Source of the DNA: Gordonia neofelifaecis NRRL B-59395
GTDB taxonomy: Bacteria; Actinomycetota; Actinomycetes; Mycobacteriales; Mycobacteriaceae
NCBI RefSeq assembly: GCF_000192435.1
Contig: NZ_AEUD01000001.1
Location: 372,001 to 436,000 of the forward strand
DNA length: 64,000 nucleotides
Direction: 5' to 3'
Below, in pieces: positions 9,919-19,190 of the stretch. Each line of letters begins with the position of its first letter. The stretch's first letter is position 1. The position numbers and the translations under genes were made by a program. A model generated the notes under the pieces. It was given only the letters and a program-made list of their open reading frames with translations, searched no databases and had not been told where the DNA came from.

Positions 9919-10656
9919 CTATAGGACTGGGGTCGGACATTCACCCGATTGATCGACGGGTCGGCAAGGAGGTCGACGCGGATCTGGTGCGCCGACGGCG
10001 TCGACGCACCCGACCACCTGTCCGATGGCTCGGCCCAGCCGCTCGACGGACTCCGGGTTGACCGCGAAGTGGCCGTCGAGCAGTACGCTCTCGCGGATCG
10101 ACAGACTGATCGCTTGGACGCGCTGGTCACCGCGGTGTCGAAGTTGCGGTACGTAGCGGCCCGCGTGCGGCGCGTCGGTCACGGGCGACGTCAGCTCGCC
10201 GAACGCACTGACGGCCGCATCGAGAAGGGCAGGTGGGAGGTGTCGGCCGTCGACGTTGAGTAGAACCTCGGGGCAGGGCGCCGACGGATCGCCGACCGGG
10301 CTCTGGTCGCTCACCGGGGAGTGGATGTCGACGATGAACGCGCGGCCGGTGGCGGCCAATCGTTCGTCGACGAGATCCGCCACCAGCCAGGCGTATGGCT
10401 GAACGTCTTCTGGTCCGTCTCCTCCAGGCCGGCCGGCATCGCCGGTGGTCGGCGACAGTTCGTTCACGATCAGGTGCGGGCGAATCGTCGAGTGTGTCCG
10501 CGCGGATCGCGCCACCGACTCCGCGGCGCGGTCGAGGGTTTCGCGCCGGGCAGGAGGGGACGCGTCGCACGGTCTGGTCAGGCGAGCCTGCTGGGTGACG
10601 TGAAGTAGTACAGGCGACTCGGGGTCGCCGTTGAGAATCGTTGCGCGAGGGGTCAT
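9919..10656 (-). CDS. N-formylglutamate amidohydrolase-like protein
   Basis: 245 residues. It shows a pattern reminiscent of N-formylglutamate amidohydrolases: RPHLIVNELSP near 60, the acidic VDIHSP near 110, and near the end RYVPQLRHRGDQRVQAISLSIRES, which resembles the conserved substrate-binding Arg and the EVNRSLYLD block. Several residues of the canonical family (for example the second acidic residue of EVNR) are replaced here, so it may be a diverged member with another amide substrate. ATG preceded by GAAGGACC. No histidine-degradation genes are nearby. The family call is moderate; the substrate is unknown. Confidence 0.5.
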   Translation of the reverse strand: MTPRATILNGDPESPVLLHVTQQARLTRPCDASPPARRETLDRAAESVARSARTHSTIRPHLIVNELSPTTGDAGRPGGDGPEDVQPYAWLVADLVDERLAATGRAFIVDIHSPVSDQSPVGDPSAPCPEVLLNVDGRHLPPALLDAAVSAFGELTSPVTDAPHAGRYVPQLRHRGDQRVQAISLSIRESVLLDGHFAVNPESVERLGRAIGQVVGCVDAVGAPDPRRPPCRPVDQSGECPTPVL

Positions 10657-10973
10657 GTCGGTCCTTCACACGTAGTGGCGCCGGCGAACGGCACGTCCCC
10701 GCCCATGCGGCAACGTGACAGACAAGCACGGGCCTACGACAATCCGGACTGATCGGCGCGGCTGGTCGACCGTCAGTGTCCGTGTCGCACCGTCGTGGGT
10801 CCCGTCGTGGTGCGTGAACTCATCGTCGCCACAGTCCATCGGCGGCGTCGACTTCGTTGTCCACAGGCCGACCCGTGGCGGTCGAATCAGGTCGGCGGAG
10901 ATTCTCGCGATCATTTATGTCAGACCCTGCGGATAACATCGAATGCAAGTTCGATTCGAACGGAGGGGGATCA
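10657..10973. other. Divergent intergenic region, about 317 bp
   Basis: This gap separates two divergently transcribed genes and should hold both promoters. I see no convincing protein-coding frame in it. On the plus strand a clear ribosome site (GGAGGGGG) lies just before the DUF222 gene. No long inverted repeat was found. Confidence 0.4.
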
Positions 10974-12623
10974 ATGAACATCCAGGTCAGGAGTGATTCG
11001 GGATCGTCGACGGCCGGCTCGTCGGTGGTGGTCGACGAGGGTTCGATCGTGATCCGGATCGGTCGGCCGGTCGGCACGGGAGTGTCGGCGGAAGGCGCCT
11101 CGCAGGCCGATCGTGCTGCTCTGCTCGGGTTCGCGGCGCGAGCGGACTGCTATCAGGGGCTGGTGCTGTGGCACCGCTACGAAGCGGTGTACGCACTGCT
11201 CCGAGCGAAGCAGGCTGAGGCGGATGTTGCGGCCGACGGTGACGGCGGTTCCGAGTCTGGTGCTGACGCGTACACACGGCTCTACGATCCGCTGTGCCAG
11301 GTCGCCGCGTCGTATGCGACGGCGGCGGGCGTGCGACAGTGCACGGCGGAGCATTTCGTGGAGGCCGCGGTGGCGTGCATGGAGAGGATTCCGGCGGTGG
11401 GTCGGTTGATGCGTGACGGGCTGATCTGCCCGGCGTGGTTTCGACGGGTGGTCGAGCAGACGGCGCTCGTCGACGATGCGGATCTACTGAGGTTCATCGA
11501 CGCCGAGATCGCGCACACGCTGTCTGAGGCGGGCACCCTGTCGGCTGCCCGGGTGGAGGCGTTGGTGAGTTCTATTGTGGCTGAGCATGATCCGGATGCC
11601 GTGACGTTGACCCGGGAGCAGGTGAAGCTCGCCAAGCAGGTGCGGGTGAACGCGCTCGGCGAGGGTGTGTCCGAAGTGATCGTGACGGCATCGGCCGAGG
11701 ACGCGATGGTCGTGAAAGACGTGCTGGACGCGGTGATCGCCGGGGTGTGCTCGCACGATCCGCGGACGCGCGGTGAGCGTCGGTCGGCGGCGGCCGTCGC
11801 GCGGCTGGCGGGGACCGACTTCGTGTGCGAGTGCGGTCGGGACGATTGCACCGCTGAGTTGTCGGCGGAGGCGATCGCGGCGCGGTGCGCACGGGTGGTC
11901 CTGCACGTGGTGGTTCGCAAGGAGACTCTCGGGGGCGAGTCCGACACCCCGGCCTATCTGGACGGCTACGGTCCGATCTCGGCCGAGCACGTGCGGGAGC
12001 TTGCAGCTCGTCCGGACGCTGTTCGGCGAGAGCTGAATCTCGACGAGATCGTCGATCATCAGGCGCAGCCAGGCAACGCCTATCGTCCGACGGCGGCGGT
12101 GGACGCGGCGATGCGGGGCCTGTTCGGGATGTGCTCGTGGCCGGGATGTGAGCGGGCGGCGTGGAAGTCCGATCTGGACCACGTGTCCGAGTTCAACCAC
12201 GCCGATCCGACTGCCGGCGGCCCGACGTGCGTGTGCAACCTGAATCCGAAGTGCCGTTTCCATCACGGTCTGAAGACCTTCGTCGGTGGATGGATCGACG
12301 ATCAGGTCGTGGACGCGAACGGCGTCATCTGGACGGAGGTCACCACGCCGGAGGGGTTCACGGTGCGTCAGCGGGCGTTGAACATGTGGCTCCTGTCGGA
12401 GCTCGGTCACCTCACCTGCAGGCACCCCGCGCCGACACGCCCGGGATCCGGACACGCCGGTGTTGCACCCGAACGATCGCGGACGCGGATGGAGGCCAAG
12501 CATCGGTATCGGATGCAGCAGCGGGCGGCGAATCGTCGGGCTTGTCAAGCCGTGGAGGCAGCGTCGCCGACTCGGGGTTCGGTGACCGATTGGGCGACGG
12601 AGTGGGGCGAGCCGCAGTTCTGA
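10974..12623 (+). CDS. DUF222 and HNH endonuclease domain protein (13E12-repeat-like)
   Basis: 549 residues starting at the ATG after a strong GGAGGGGG ribosome site; a longer frame upstream lacks one. The N-terminal two thirds are the helical DUF222 domain common in mycolate-containing actinobacteria. The C-terminus is an HNH nuclease with a zinc-binding arrangement: CSWPGCERAA, then the DLDHV catalytic stretch, then two more Cys and KCRFHHGLK. Members of this family occur in many copies in actinobacterial genomes and are often linked to the 13E12 repetitive element. The cellular role is not established. An Arg-rich tail follows the HNH fold. Confidence 0.88.
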   Translation: MNIQVRSDSGSSTAGSSVVVDEGSIVIRIGRPVGTGVSAEGASQADRAALLGFAARADCYQGLVLWHRYEAVYALLRAKQAEADVAADGDGGSESGADAYTRLYDPLCQVAASYATAAGVRQCTAEHFVEAAVACMERIPAVGRLMRDGLICPAWFRRVVEQTALVDDADLLRFIDAEIAHTLSEAGTLSAARVEALVSSIVAEHDPDAVTLTREQVKLAKQVRVNALGEGVSEVIVTASAEDAMVVKDVLDAVIAGVCSHDPRTRGERRSAAAVARLAGTDFVCECGRDDCTAELSAEAIAARCARVVLHVVVRKETLGGESDTPAYLDGYGPISAEHVRELAARPDAVRRELNLDEIVDHQAQPGNAYRPTAAVDAAMRGLFGMCSWPGCERAAWKSDLDHVSEFNHADPTAGGPTCVCNLNPKCRFHHGLKTFVGGWIDDQVVDANGVIWTEVTTPEGFTVRQRALNMWLLSELGHLTCRHPAPTRPGSGHAGVAPERSRTRMEAKHRYRMQQRAANRRACQAVEAASPTRGSVTDWATEWGEPQF

Positions 12624-12736
12624 GCGGTGCGGGTCGTGGCAGACGCGCCCGGAGTTCGGACACGCCGGGCGGTGCAGGTCTTGTTCGCGCTCTGCAGCAG
12701 GTTTCGTCGGGCGGTGACCGATCCGGGAGAGAACGT

Positions 12737-14326
12737 TTACCGGGTCGCCGCAACTGCTGCCGCGTCGACGTCCACATCGACCTCGGCGGCAGGCTCCTTC
12801 GCGATCGTCCGGCGCAGCGGCACCTCCTTGACCAGCAGGATGCAGACGAAGGTCACGATGGCGGTCGCGGCGGAGATCATGAACACCGGACCGAAGGCGT
12901 CGGAGTAGGCGTGGTGAATGACGGTGCGGATCGGCGCGGGGAGCGCGCTGATGTCGAGCTGGGTGTCGCCGGACGGCATGGCGGCGTGGACGCCGAGGGC
13001 CTGGAGTCCGTCCCGGATGTTGTTGCCGACCAACGAGGTGAGGACCGCGCCGAGGACCGACACGCCGACCGCGCCACCGAGAGAGCGGAAGAACGCGACG
13101 GAGGCGGACGCCGCGCCTACCTGCGAGACGTCGACGGTGTTCTGGACGACGAGCACGATGTTCTGGGTCAGCGCGCCGATGCCGACGCCGGCGATCGCCA
13201 TGAAGATCGCGACGTGGACATACGACGTGCTGTGGTCGATCAGGCCGAGTCCGCCGAGGCCGACGAGCATCGCGGCACCGCCGAACACCATGACCGGCTT
13301 CCATCGTCCGGTGCGGCTGACGATCTGACCGCAGGTGGTCGCGCTGATCATCTGGGAGAGGATCATCGGGATCGTCATCAGGCCCGCGCGAGTGGGCGTG
13401 TGGCCGTCGCCGAGCTGGAAGTACTGGGTGAGGAAGACGGCGGGGCCGAACATCGCAACGCCGACGGCGATGCTGCCGACGATCATCAGGACGGTGGTGC
13501 GGTTGCGCAGGAGTCGCAGCGGCAGCATCGGCTCGGCAGCGCGGAGTTCCACGACCACCGTGAGCGACGCGGCGATCAGGAAGGCGACGCCGAAGGCCGC
13601 GGACTCCCAGGAGATCCAGTCGTAGGAGTTGCCCGCGAACGTCACCCACATCATCGGCAGCGCTGCGGCGATCGAAAGCAGCACGGCACCGAGGTAGTCG
13701 ATCTTCACGTGGGCGCGCTTCACGGTCGGCAGGTGCAGCTTCCACTGCAGCAGCCCGAGAGCGATGACGGCCAGCGGCACACAGACGAAGAACGTCCAAC
13801 GCCACCCGAGGTGGTCGGTGATGAGCCCGCCGAGCAGTGGCCCCGACACCGTCGCCACGGCCATCACGGCGCCCATGTACCCGCTGTACCTTCCGCGATC
13901 ACGCGGATTGACGATCGAGCCCATCACCGACTGCGTGCTCGCGATCAGACCGCCCATCGCGACGCCCTGGATCGCTCGGGCCGGCATCAGCAGCCAGACC
14001 TCGTGGGAGAAGCCGGCGAGGACGGAGCCGGCGACGAACATCAGGATGGCCACCTGAGTGAGGACCTTCTTGTTGAACAGGTCCGACAGCTTGCCCCAGA
14101 TCGGGGTGCTGATCGTCATCGTCAACAGACTCGCGGTGATCACCCACGTGTACTGCCGCTGCGTGCCGTGCAGGGACGCCATGATCGTCGGCAGCGCGGT
14201 GGAGACGATGGTCGACGAGATCAGGGCGGTGAAGAGTGCGGCGAGAAGTCCGGTCATCACACCGAGGATCTCGCCGTGCGAGTACTCCTTCGGTTCGATG
14301 GGCGCGTTGGTGGCGGGGGCGGTCAT
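12737..14326 (-). CDS. DHA2-family drug exporter (EmrB/QacA type)
   Basis: A 14-helix major facilitator transporter of 529 residues. The start chosen is the ATG after AAAGG; an ATG six codons earlier lacks a ribosome site. Helix 1 begins at LGVMTGLLAALFTALI, the motif A loop reads GKLSDLFNKK, and the motif C region (antiporter signature) lies around VSGPLLGGLI. It likely expels lipophilic or cationic drugs with proton antiport. It is the second gene of an operon with the MarR regulator 35 bp upstream, which probably represses both. The C-terminus ends in an Asp/Val/Ala tail. Confidence 0.9.
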   Translation of the reverse strand: MTAPATNAPIEPKEYSHGEILGVMTGLLAALFTALISSTIVSTALPTIMASLHGTQRQYTWVITASLLTMTISTPIWGKLSDLFNKKVLTQVAILMFVAGSVLAGFSHEVWLLMPARAIQGVAMGGLIASTQSVMGSIVNPRDRGRYSGYMGAVMAVATVSGPLLGGLITDHLGWRWTFFVCVPLAVIALGLLQWKLHLPTVKRAHVKIDYLGAVLLSIAAALPMMWVTFAGNSYDWISWESAAFGVAFLIAASLTVVVELRAAEPMLPLRLLRNRTTVLMIVGSIAVGVAMFGPAVFLTQYFQLGDGHTPTRAGLMTIPMILSQMISATTCGQIVSRTGRWKPVMVFGGAAMLVGLGGLGLIDHSTSYVHVAIFMAIAGVGIGALTQNIVLVVQNTVDVSQVGAASASVAFFRSLGGAVGVSVLGAVLTSLVGNNIRDGLQALGVHAAMPSGDTQLDISALPAPIRTVIHHAYSDAFGPVFMISAATAIVTFVCILLVKEVPLRRTIAKEPAAEVDVDVDAAAVAATR

Positions 14327-14361
14327 GGACGACCTTTCAAACATCGGGGGAGGGTGGATCG

Positions 14362-14832
14362 CTACTGCGCGGACTCGGCGGGTCGCGGATCGGGGACGGG
14401 TGTGAGGGTGGCCAGGATCGGTTCTCTCAAGCGGGCGAGGGCGGCCTCGGCCTGTGCGGCGTCGTCGTCGTTCCAGTCCGACAACTGCTCGGCGAACCGG
14501 GCGATGAACTGCACCTCGCGTCCGCGGATGTAGTCGACGCCGATCGGACTCAGCGAGAGCAGCGACGCGCGTGCGTCGTCGGGGTCGGTGCGGCGGATGA
14601 CGTAGCCCTCCGCCTCGAGGGCCCCGACGGCGCGCGACGCGACGGGGAGCGAGACGCCGAGCGTGTCCGCGATCGCCGTCAGCCGGGCGTCGTCGCGCTT
14701 GAGCTGATTCAGGATGCCGATCTTGGTTCCGGTGATCCCGGCCGCGCGCTGTCGTCGTCCCGACATCTCGAAGGCGCGGGCGATCTCGACGACTTCCGCC
14801 ATGATGCGTCTCGCCTGCTCGTTGTCGACCAC
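14362..14832 (-). CDS. MarR-family transcriptional regulator of the adjacent exporter
   Basis: About 156 residues from a GTG start after GGAGGT. The upstream in-frame TTG falls inside the operator and is less likely. The winged helix lies at about residues 40-105: TAIADTLGVSLPVASRAVGALEAEGYV as the recognition region, then the wing RRTDPDDARASLLSLSPIG typical of MarR. The dimer helices flank it. It probably represses its own gene and the DHA2 exporter and is released by a drug-like ligand, as known for this family. The perfect inverted repeat at 14843-14859 just upstream is the likely binding site. Confidence 0.85.
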   Translation of the reverse strand: MVDNEQARRIMAEVVEIARAFEMSGRRQRAAGITGTKIGILNQLKRDDARLTAIADTLGVSLPVASRAVGALEAEGYVIRRTDPDDARASLLSLSPIGVDYIRGREVQFIARFAEQLSDWNDDDAAQAEAALARLREPILATLTPVPDPRPAESAQ

Positions 14833-14842
14833 GACACCTCCA

Positions 14843-14859
14843 TTGCTTAAGGTAAGCAA
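14843..14859. promoter_or_regulatory. Likely MarR operator
   Basis: Perfect inverted repeat TTGCTTA-AGG-TAAGCAA immediately before the MarR gene start. Its 17-bp size and place suit a MarR dimer site controlling the regulator-exporter operon. Confidence 0.7.
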
Positions 14860-14929
14860 CTATAAATGCTGATAGTTACCTATGGCAATTGTGCTGGTGA
14901 GGGGCTCGGCGGAGGAGGCCTGCGAAGCT

Positions 14930-14968
14930 CCGATGAATCTGCGCCCTCAGGGGGCGCAGATTCATCGG
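14930..14968. terminator. Hairpin terminator downstream of the TetR gene
   Basis: Perfect 17-bp stem with 5-nt loop (arms 14930-14946 and 14952-14968), three bases past the TetR stop codon. There is no long T run. It separates the TetR transcript from the MarR operon. Confidence 0.65.
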
Positions 14969-14971
14969 CAG

Positions 14972-15568
14972 TCAGATCCGGGTGAGGGCGCCGAGATGTC
15001 GGTCGACGACGCCGATCGCGTCGTCGGCCGACAGTCCGGTCGGGTCGCTCAAGAGGTTGAGCAGCAGGCCGTCGATCAGTGCGACGGTCGTCCAGGCGGC
15101 ACTGTCGGGGTCGACGTCGGCGAGCGTCTCACCGCGCTCGTGCGCCAGTCGGAACGCGTCGGCGCAGAGCCGGTGCTGGTCGGCGATGAGGTCGTGGCGG
15201 ATGGCGGCGAGCGCCGGAAGCACGACCGCCCGTGTGCTGAACGCGAGGTACACCGACGCCTCGCGGCGACGAGCGGCATCGAGGGGCAGGAACTCGAGGA
15301 GGGCGCGCCGCAGTACCGCGCCGACCGTTCCGGTCTGCTGGATGTCGTTGACGCGAGCGATGATTCGACGATTGACCTCGTCGAAGGCCATGGTCAGCAT
15401 CTGCTCTTTGCTGTGGCAGTAGTACTGGACCGTGCCGATGGACACGCCGGCGGCCGTGGCCACTTCGCGCACGGTGACGCCCTCGGCGCCGCGGTCGGCG
15501 GTCAGGTCGAGCAGCGTGTCGAGGATGCGGTCGCGCACCGTCGGTTCGGTCATGCGCTTCTCGGTCAT
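14972..15568 (-). CDS. TetR/AcrR-family transcriptional regulator
   Basis: 198 residues. The N-terminal HTH reads VREVATAAGVSIGTVQYYCHSKEQM at about residues 28-52, followed by a TetR_C ligand domain. The ATG at 15568 is preferred because a TAGACT box lies 7 nt before it (leaderless pattern); another ATG follows five codons later. The gene is divergent from the membrane-protein gene at 15627, with a near-perfect inverted repeat between them. It probably represses both itself and that gene. The inducer is unknown. Confidence 0.85.
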   Translation of the reverse strand: MTEKRMTEPTVRDRILDTLLDLTADRGAEGVTVREVATAAGVSIGTVQYYCHSKEQMLTMAFDEVNRRIIARVNDIQQTGTVGAVLRRALLEFLPLDAARRREASVYLAFSTRAVVLPALAAIRHDLIADQHRLCADAFRLAHERGETLADVDPDSAAWTTVALIDGLLLNLLSDPTGLSADDAIGVVDRHLGALTRI

Positions 15569-15592
15569 GCGCAGCAGTCTACCGTCTCCTCT

Positions 15593-15617
15593 ATACGTTC
15601 GTATGATACGAGCGTAT
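15593..15617. promoter_or_regulatory. Shared TetR operator overlapping the divergent -10 box
   Basis: Inverted repeat with 12-nt arms, ATACGTTCGTAT and ATACGAGCGTAT, around a single G; 11 of 12 positions pair. It overlaps TATGGT (15615-15620), the likely -10 box of the gene at 15627, and lies 12 bp from the TAGACT box of the TetR gene (minus strand, 15576-15581). Binding would block both promoters. Confidence 0.75.
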
Positions 15618-15626
15618 GGTTGGGTC

Positions 15627-16664
15627 ATGGCTGGAACGCAGGACCTGGTCGTCGATCGTCGGACCGCTTCGCCGCGGAAGCGATCGTCTTCCCGCGTGGT
15701 CTGGCTGGCGGTGGCCGGGTGGCTGGTGATCAACGCGGTGTTGATCGCGCTGGCCGGGGAGCATCTGCCGCTGCATGCGAGCGAACTCGCCGAGCCGCCC
15801 ACCGTCGACAAGGTGATCGGCACCGACCTGATGTATCTCGAGGTCTTCGCGCTGATGGTCGTCGTGCATCTGTTGACCCGGCACCGGAAGGTGCCGGACC
15901 TCGCGACGCGGGCACCGGAGCGAACCCGGACCGGCGCCGAGGTGGCGGCGATGCTCGGCTACGGCAGCGCGGGCATGGTCGGCGGCTTCCTGCTCGGTCG
16001 CGCGTTCGGCTGGCACGCCTTCAGCTTCCATCTCGACGGCATGGTGATCCGCACCGACCAGCCCGTGACGATTCCGGAGACGCTGAGCTGGGCGGTATAC
16101 AACCTGATCGTCTTCGCGATCGTTCCGCTCATCGTCTTCAGGCGGGGATACACCACCGAGCAACTGAGCCTGAGGTCGTCCGACCGGCGCGCCGACCTGC
16201 TGTTGATCGTCGTCGTGCTGGCCATCGAGTCGGCCGTGCAACTGGCGGTGGCCGGGTCGTCGTCGATCCTCGGACTGCCTCTGCGGCAAGCGCTGCTCGG
16301 CGCGCCGCTGACCCTGGTCCTGGGTCTCGCGGGCACGGCGCTGCCGACGATGATCTTCATCTATTGCATTCTGACGCCGCGCTACCTGCGGCTGACCGGG
16401 TCGGTGCCCGCGACGGTCGTGCTCGGTGGTCTGACCTACGCGACGCTGCACTTCTTCGACGGCTGGACCAACTTCGCGTCGCCGACCGACGCGCTGATCT
16501 CGGTGCTCTACCTGTTCCTCTTCTACACCGGTCCCGGGATGTTCAAGACGTTCATCACCATCCGCAGCGCCAATGCGTGGACGCATCTGTGGGCGTACCA
16601 CGCGATTGCGCCGCACACGCTGCTCGATACGCCGATGTTCGTGAAGGTGTTCGGGGTGCGCTGA
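15627..16664 (+). CDS. Polytopic membrane protein, CPBP (CAAX protease)-like
   Basis: 345 residues with about eight membrane helices after a basic N-terminus. The C-terminal half follows the layout of CPBP/Abi intramembrane proteases: LPTMIFIYCIL, then GGLTYATLHFFDGW, then THLWAYHAIAPH. The His-containing segments are there, but the EExxxR glutamate pair that defines an active family member is absent, since LPTMIF occupies that place. It may therefore be catalytically dead or only a distant relative. The ATG at 15627 follows TATGGT by 6 nt, so the mRNA is likely leaderless. It is probably controlled by the divergent TetR regulator. Confidence 0.6.
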   Translation: MAGTQDLVVDRRTASPRKRSSSRVVWLAVAGWLVINAVLIALAGEHLPLHASELAEPPTVDKVIGTDLMYLEVFALMVVVHLLTRHRKVPDLATRAPERTRTGAEVAAMLGYGSAGMVGGFLLGRAFGWHAFSFHLDGMVIRTDQPVTIPETLSWAVYNLIVFAIVPLIVFRRGYTTEQLSLRSSDRRADLLLIVVVLAIESAVQLAVAGSSSILGLPLRQALLGAPLTLVLGLAGTALPTMIFIYCILTPRYLRLTGSVPATVVLGGLTYATLHFFDGWTNFASPTDALISVLYLFLFYTGPGMFKTFITIRSANAWTHLWAYHAIAPHTLLDTPMFVKVFGVR

Positions 16665-16697
16665 CCGGAGACCGGTCCGCCCTGGGAAGATGGCCCC

Positions 16698-17330
16698 ATG
16701 ACGCTGCCGTACTACCTCACCCTGTCTCGCGGTGACGACGCCGTCGGGACGCTGGAGGTGAAGCGGTCGAAGTTCCTCGCGGTGATCCGGCGGGTCGACG
16801 CGGAGGACTCGGCACGGGAGTTCATCGCCGAGCAGCGGCGCGCGTATCGCGATGCGCGGCACCACTGTTCGGCGTTCGTTCTAGGGCCGCGCGGTCAGAC
16901 GACCCGCACCAACGACGACGGCGAACCGTCCGGGACCGCCGGTGCGCCGATGCTCGATGTGCTCGTCGGGGCGGGGCTCAGCGACGTCTGCGCGGTGGTG
17001 ATCCGCTGGTTCGGCGGCACACTGCTGGGCGCGGGCGGGCTGGTGCGCGCGTACGGCGACGCGGTGTCGCTGGCCGTCGACGCCGGCACGGTCGTGCGGC
17101 GGGAGCAGCGTGCGGTGTGGCGCGTGCGGTTGTCGCACATGGAGGCGGGCCGCGTCGAAGGCGAACTGCGGGCCAAGGGCGCGGAGATCGTGGAGACCGA
17201 GTACGGCGCGGACGTGGTGCTGGTGGTCGCTGTCGGCGGGGCCGTCGACGTGGCGGCGATGGTCGCCGCGTCGACCTCGGGCGCGGGTGCGGCCGACGCG
17301 GCCGGCGAGATGTGGGTGGACATCGGCTGA
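16698..17330 (+). CDS. YigZ/IMPACT family protein (UPF0029)
   Basis: 210 residues. The N-terminal domain carries the family signature: KRSKFLAV, then DARHHCSAFVLG, then DDGEPSGTAGAPML at about residues 74-87, then VVIRWFGGTLLGAGGLVRAY. A C-terminal DUF1949 ferredoxin-like domain follows. Eukaryotic IMPACT regulates the Gcn2 kinase; the bacterial role is not settled, though nucleotide or RNA binding has been proposed. It starts 34 bp after the membrane-protein gene on the same strand and may be co-transcribed. Confidence 0.9.
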   Translation: MTLPYYLTLSRGDDAVGTLEVKRSKFLAVIRRVDAEDSAREFIAEQRRAYRDARHHCSAFVLGPRGQTTRTNDDGEPSGTAGAPMLDVLVGAGLSDVCAVVIRWFGGTLLGAGGLVRAYGDAVSLAVDAGTVVRREQRAVWRVRLSHMEAGRVEGELRAKGAEIVETEYGADVVLVVAVGGAVDVAAMVAASTSGAGAADAAGEMWVDIG

Positions 17331-17444
17331 TCGTCGGGCTCGTGCGGGCTCAACCCTCCGCCCCGAACCGCTCACCGGGAAAGCACGTGGTCGTCGGGCC
17401 CGAACACTTCTAGCGTTTGGGCACGACGACGATGGGAGTGAGGC

Positions 17445-19178
17445 ATGGCCGAGTTCGATCTGGTGATCCGCGGCGGCACGGTGGTCGACGGAACGGGAGC
17501 TGAGCCGAGACTGGCGGACGTCGCGGTCCGCGATGGGATCGTCGTCGAGGTCGGCGAGATCGACGGCGCCGGACGCGAGGAGATCGATGCCACCGGACGC
17601 CTCGTCACGCCGGGATTCGTGGACGTGCACACGCACTACGACGGCCAGGCGACCTGGGAGAATCGGCTGGTGCCGTCGACCAACCACGGCGTCACGACCG
17701 TCGTCATGGGTAACTGCGGCGTCGGCTTCGCGCCCTGCGAGCCGGAGCATCGCGACCTCCTGATCAAGCTGATGGAGGGTGTCGAGGACATCCCGAACGT
17801 GGTGCTCTGCGAGGGCGTCGACTGGCAGTGGACCACCTATCCCGAGTACCTCGACTACCTCGCCGGGCGTGAGTTCGACGCCGATGTCTGCAGCTACGTC
17901 CCGCACGCGGCGCTGCGCACCTACGTGATGGGCGAGCGCGCATTCCAGCGCGAACCCGCCACCGAGGCGGAGATCGAGCGGATGGGGCAGATCCTCGAAG
18001 AGGCCATCGGTGCGGGCGCGTTCGGTTTCGGCACGTCGCAGACGATGTTCCACCGGTCCAGCGACGGTCAGCTCACGCCGACCCTGGCCGCCACCGAGCA
18101 GGAGTACGCGGGGCTCACGGCCGCGCTCGGGCGGGCAGGCGCGGGGCTGATGCAGTTCGTCATGGAGTACAGCGGCGGATGGGAGCGGCTGCTCGACACG
18201 AGCCTGCAGCAAACGGCCGACGCCGGCCGCGCGTTCAGCATGTCGCTGGTCCAGAGCCACGGAATGCCCGACCTGTGGCGCGCGGTGATGGCGAAGCTCG
18301 ACGCCGTCAACGCGGCGGGCGGGGAGGCGACTATGCAGGTGCTGCCGCGGCCGCTCGGTGTGCTGCTGGGGCTCGAGCTCACGCTCAACCCGTTCTACTC
18401 GACGCCGACGTACCTCGCACTGGCCGACCGTCCGCTCGACGAACGCGTCCGCGAACTCCGGCGACCCGAGGTGAAGGAACAGGTCCTCGCCGAGGTCAAC
18501 GATCCGAATCCGACCATCGCCATCGGCGGCAGGGTCCGAGACTTCGACCACCTCTTCGAAATGGGCGAGGACTTCGACTACGAACCGCCGCGGGAGGCGA
18601 GCATCGGCGCGCAGGCGCGTCGCCTCGGCGTCACGCCGGAGAGCCTGGCCTACGACCGCCTGCTCGACGGCGACGGAAGCAACATCCTGTATCTCGCGTT
18701 CTCGAACTACGCCGACTACTCCCTCGAGCCGTCGCGCGAGATGCTGCTCGGCGAACACACGGTGCCCGGCCTGGGCGACGGTGGCGCGCACCTCGGCGTG
18801 ATCTGCGACGGCAGCATCTACACGCACATGCTCGCGCACTGGGGTCGCGACCGCACCCGCGGCGACCGCCTCCCGCTGTCGTACCTGATCCACCTGATGT
18901 CGCAGCGGTCGGCGCGGACGGTCGGACTGCACGACCGCGGCGTCGTCGCACCCGGGTACCGAGCCGACCTCAACATCATCGATCTCGACCGTCTGGGTCT
19001 CGACCGGCCGAGGGTCGTGCGTGATCTGCCCGCGGGCGGTCGTCGACTGATGCAGGACGCGCGCGGCTACGCCGCCACGATCGTCGCCGGCGACGTCGTC
19101 ACACGCGACGGAATCCACACCGGAGCGTTGCCGGGCCGTCTGGTCCGCGGACCGCAGTCCGGACCTACTGCAGCCTGA
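17445..19178 (+). CDS. N-acyl-D-amino-acid deacylase family amidohydrolase
   Basis: 577 residues of the D-aminoacylase branch of the amidohydrolase superfamily. The N-terminal beta domain starts [13 protein letters not shown]; the metal-binding HxH is in [12 protein letters not shown] (near residue 63), GNCGVGFAP follows, and the late metal-binding Asp is in LGDGGAHLG. The C-terminal beta strands re-form the small domain ([11 protein letters not shown]). Family members hydrolyse N-acyl-D-amino acids, using zinc. The dioxygenase gene begins 12 bp downstream, indicating an operon. The true substrate may be a related amide. Confidence 0.88.
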   Translation: MAEFDLVIRGGTVVDGTGAEPRLADVAVRDGIVVEVGEIDGAGREEIDATGRLVTPGFVDVHTHYDGQATWENRLVPSTNHGVTTVVMGNCGVGFAPCEPEHRDLLIKLMEGVEDIPNVVLCEGVDWQWTTYPEYLDYLAGREFDADVCSYVPHAALRTYVMGERAFQREPATEAEIERMGQILEEAIGAGAFGFGTSQTMFHRSSDGQLTPTLAATEQEYAGLTAALGRAGAGLMQFVMEYSGGWERLLDTSLQQTADAGRAFSMSLVQSHGMPDLWRAVMAKLDAVNAAGGEATMQVLPRPLGVLLGLELTLNPFYSTPTYLALADRPLDERVRELRRPEVKEQVLAEVNDPNPTIAIGGRVRDFDHLFEMGEDFDYEPPREASIGAQARRLGVTPESLAYDRLLDGDGSNILYLAFSNYADYSLEPSREMLLGEHTVPGLGDGGAHLGVICDGSIYTHMLAHWGRDRTRGDRLPLSYLIHLMSQRSARTVGLHDRGVVAPGYRADLNIIDLDRLGLDRPRVVRDLPAGGRRLMQDARGYAATIVAGDVVTRDGIHTGALPGRLVRGPQSGPTAA

Positions 19179-19190
19179 ACGGGAGCCGAC

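Noticed and set aside
10666-10914. An 82-codon minus-strand frame in the divergent gap before the DUF222 gene
   Set aside because: No ribosome site, Arg/Pro-rich composition, and it would occupy the promoter region of two genes.
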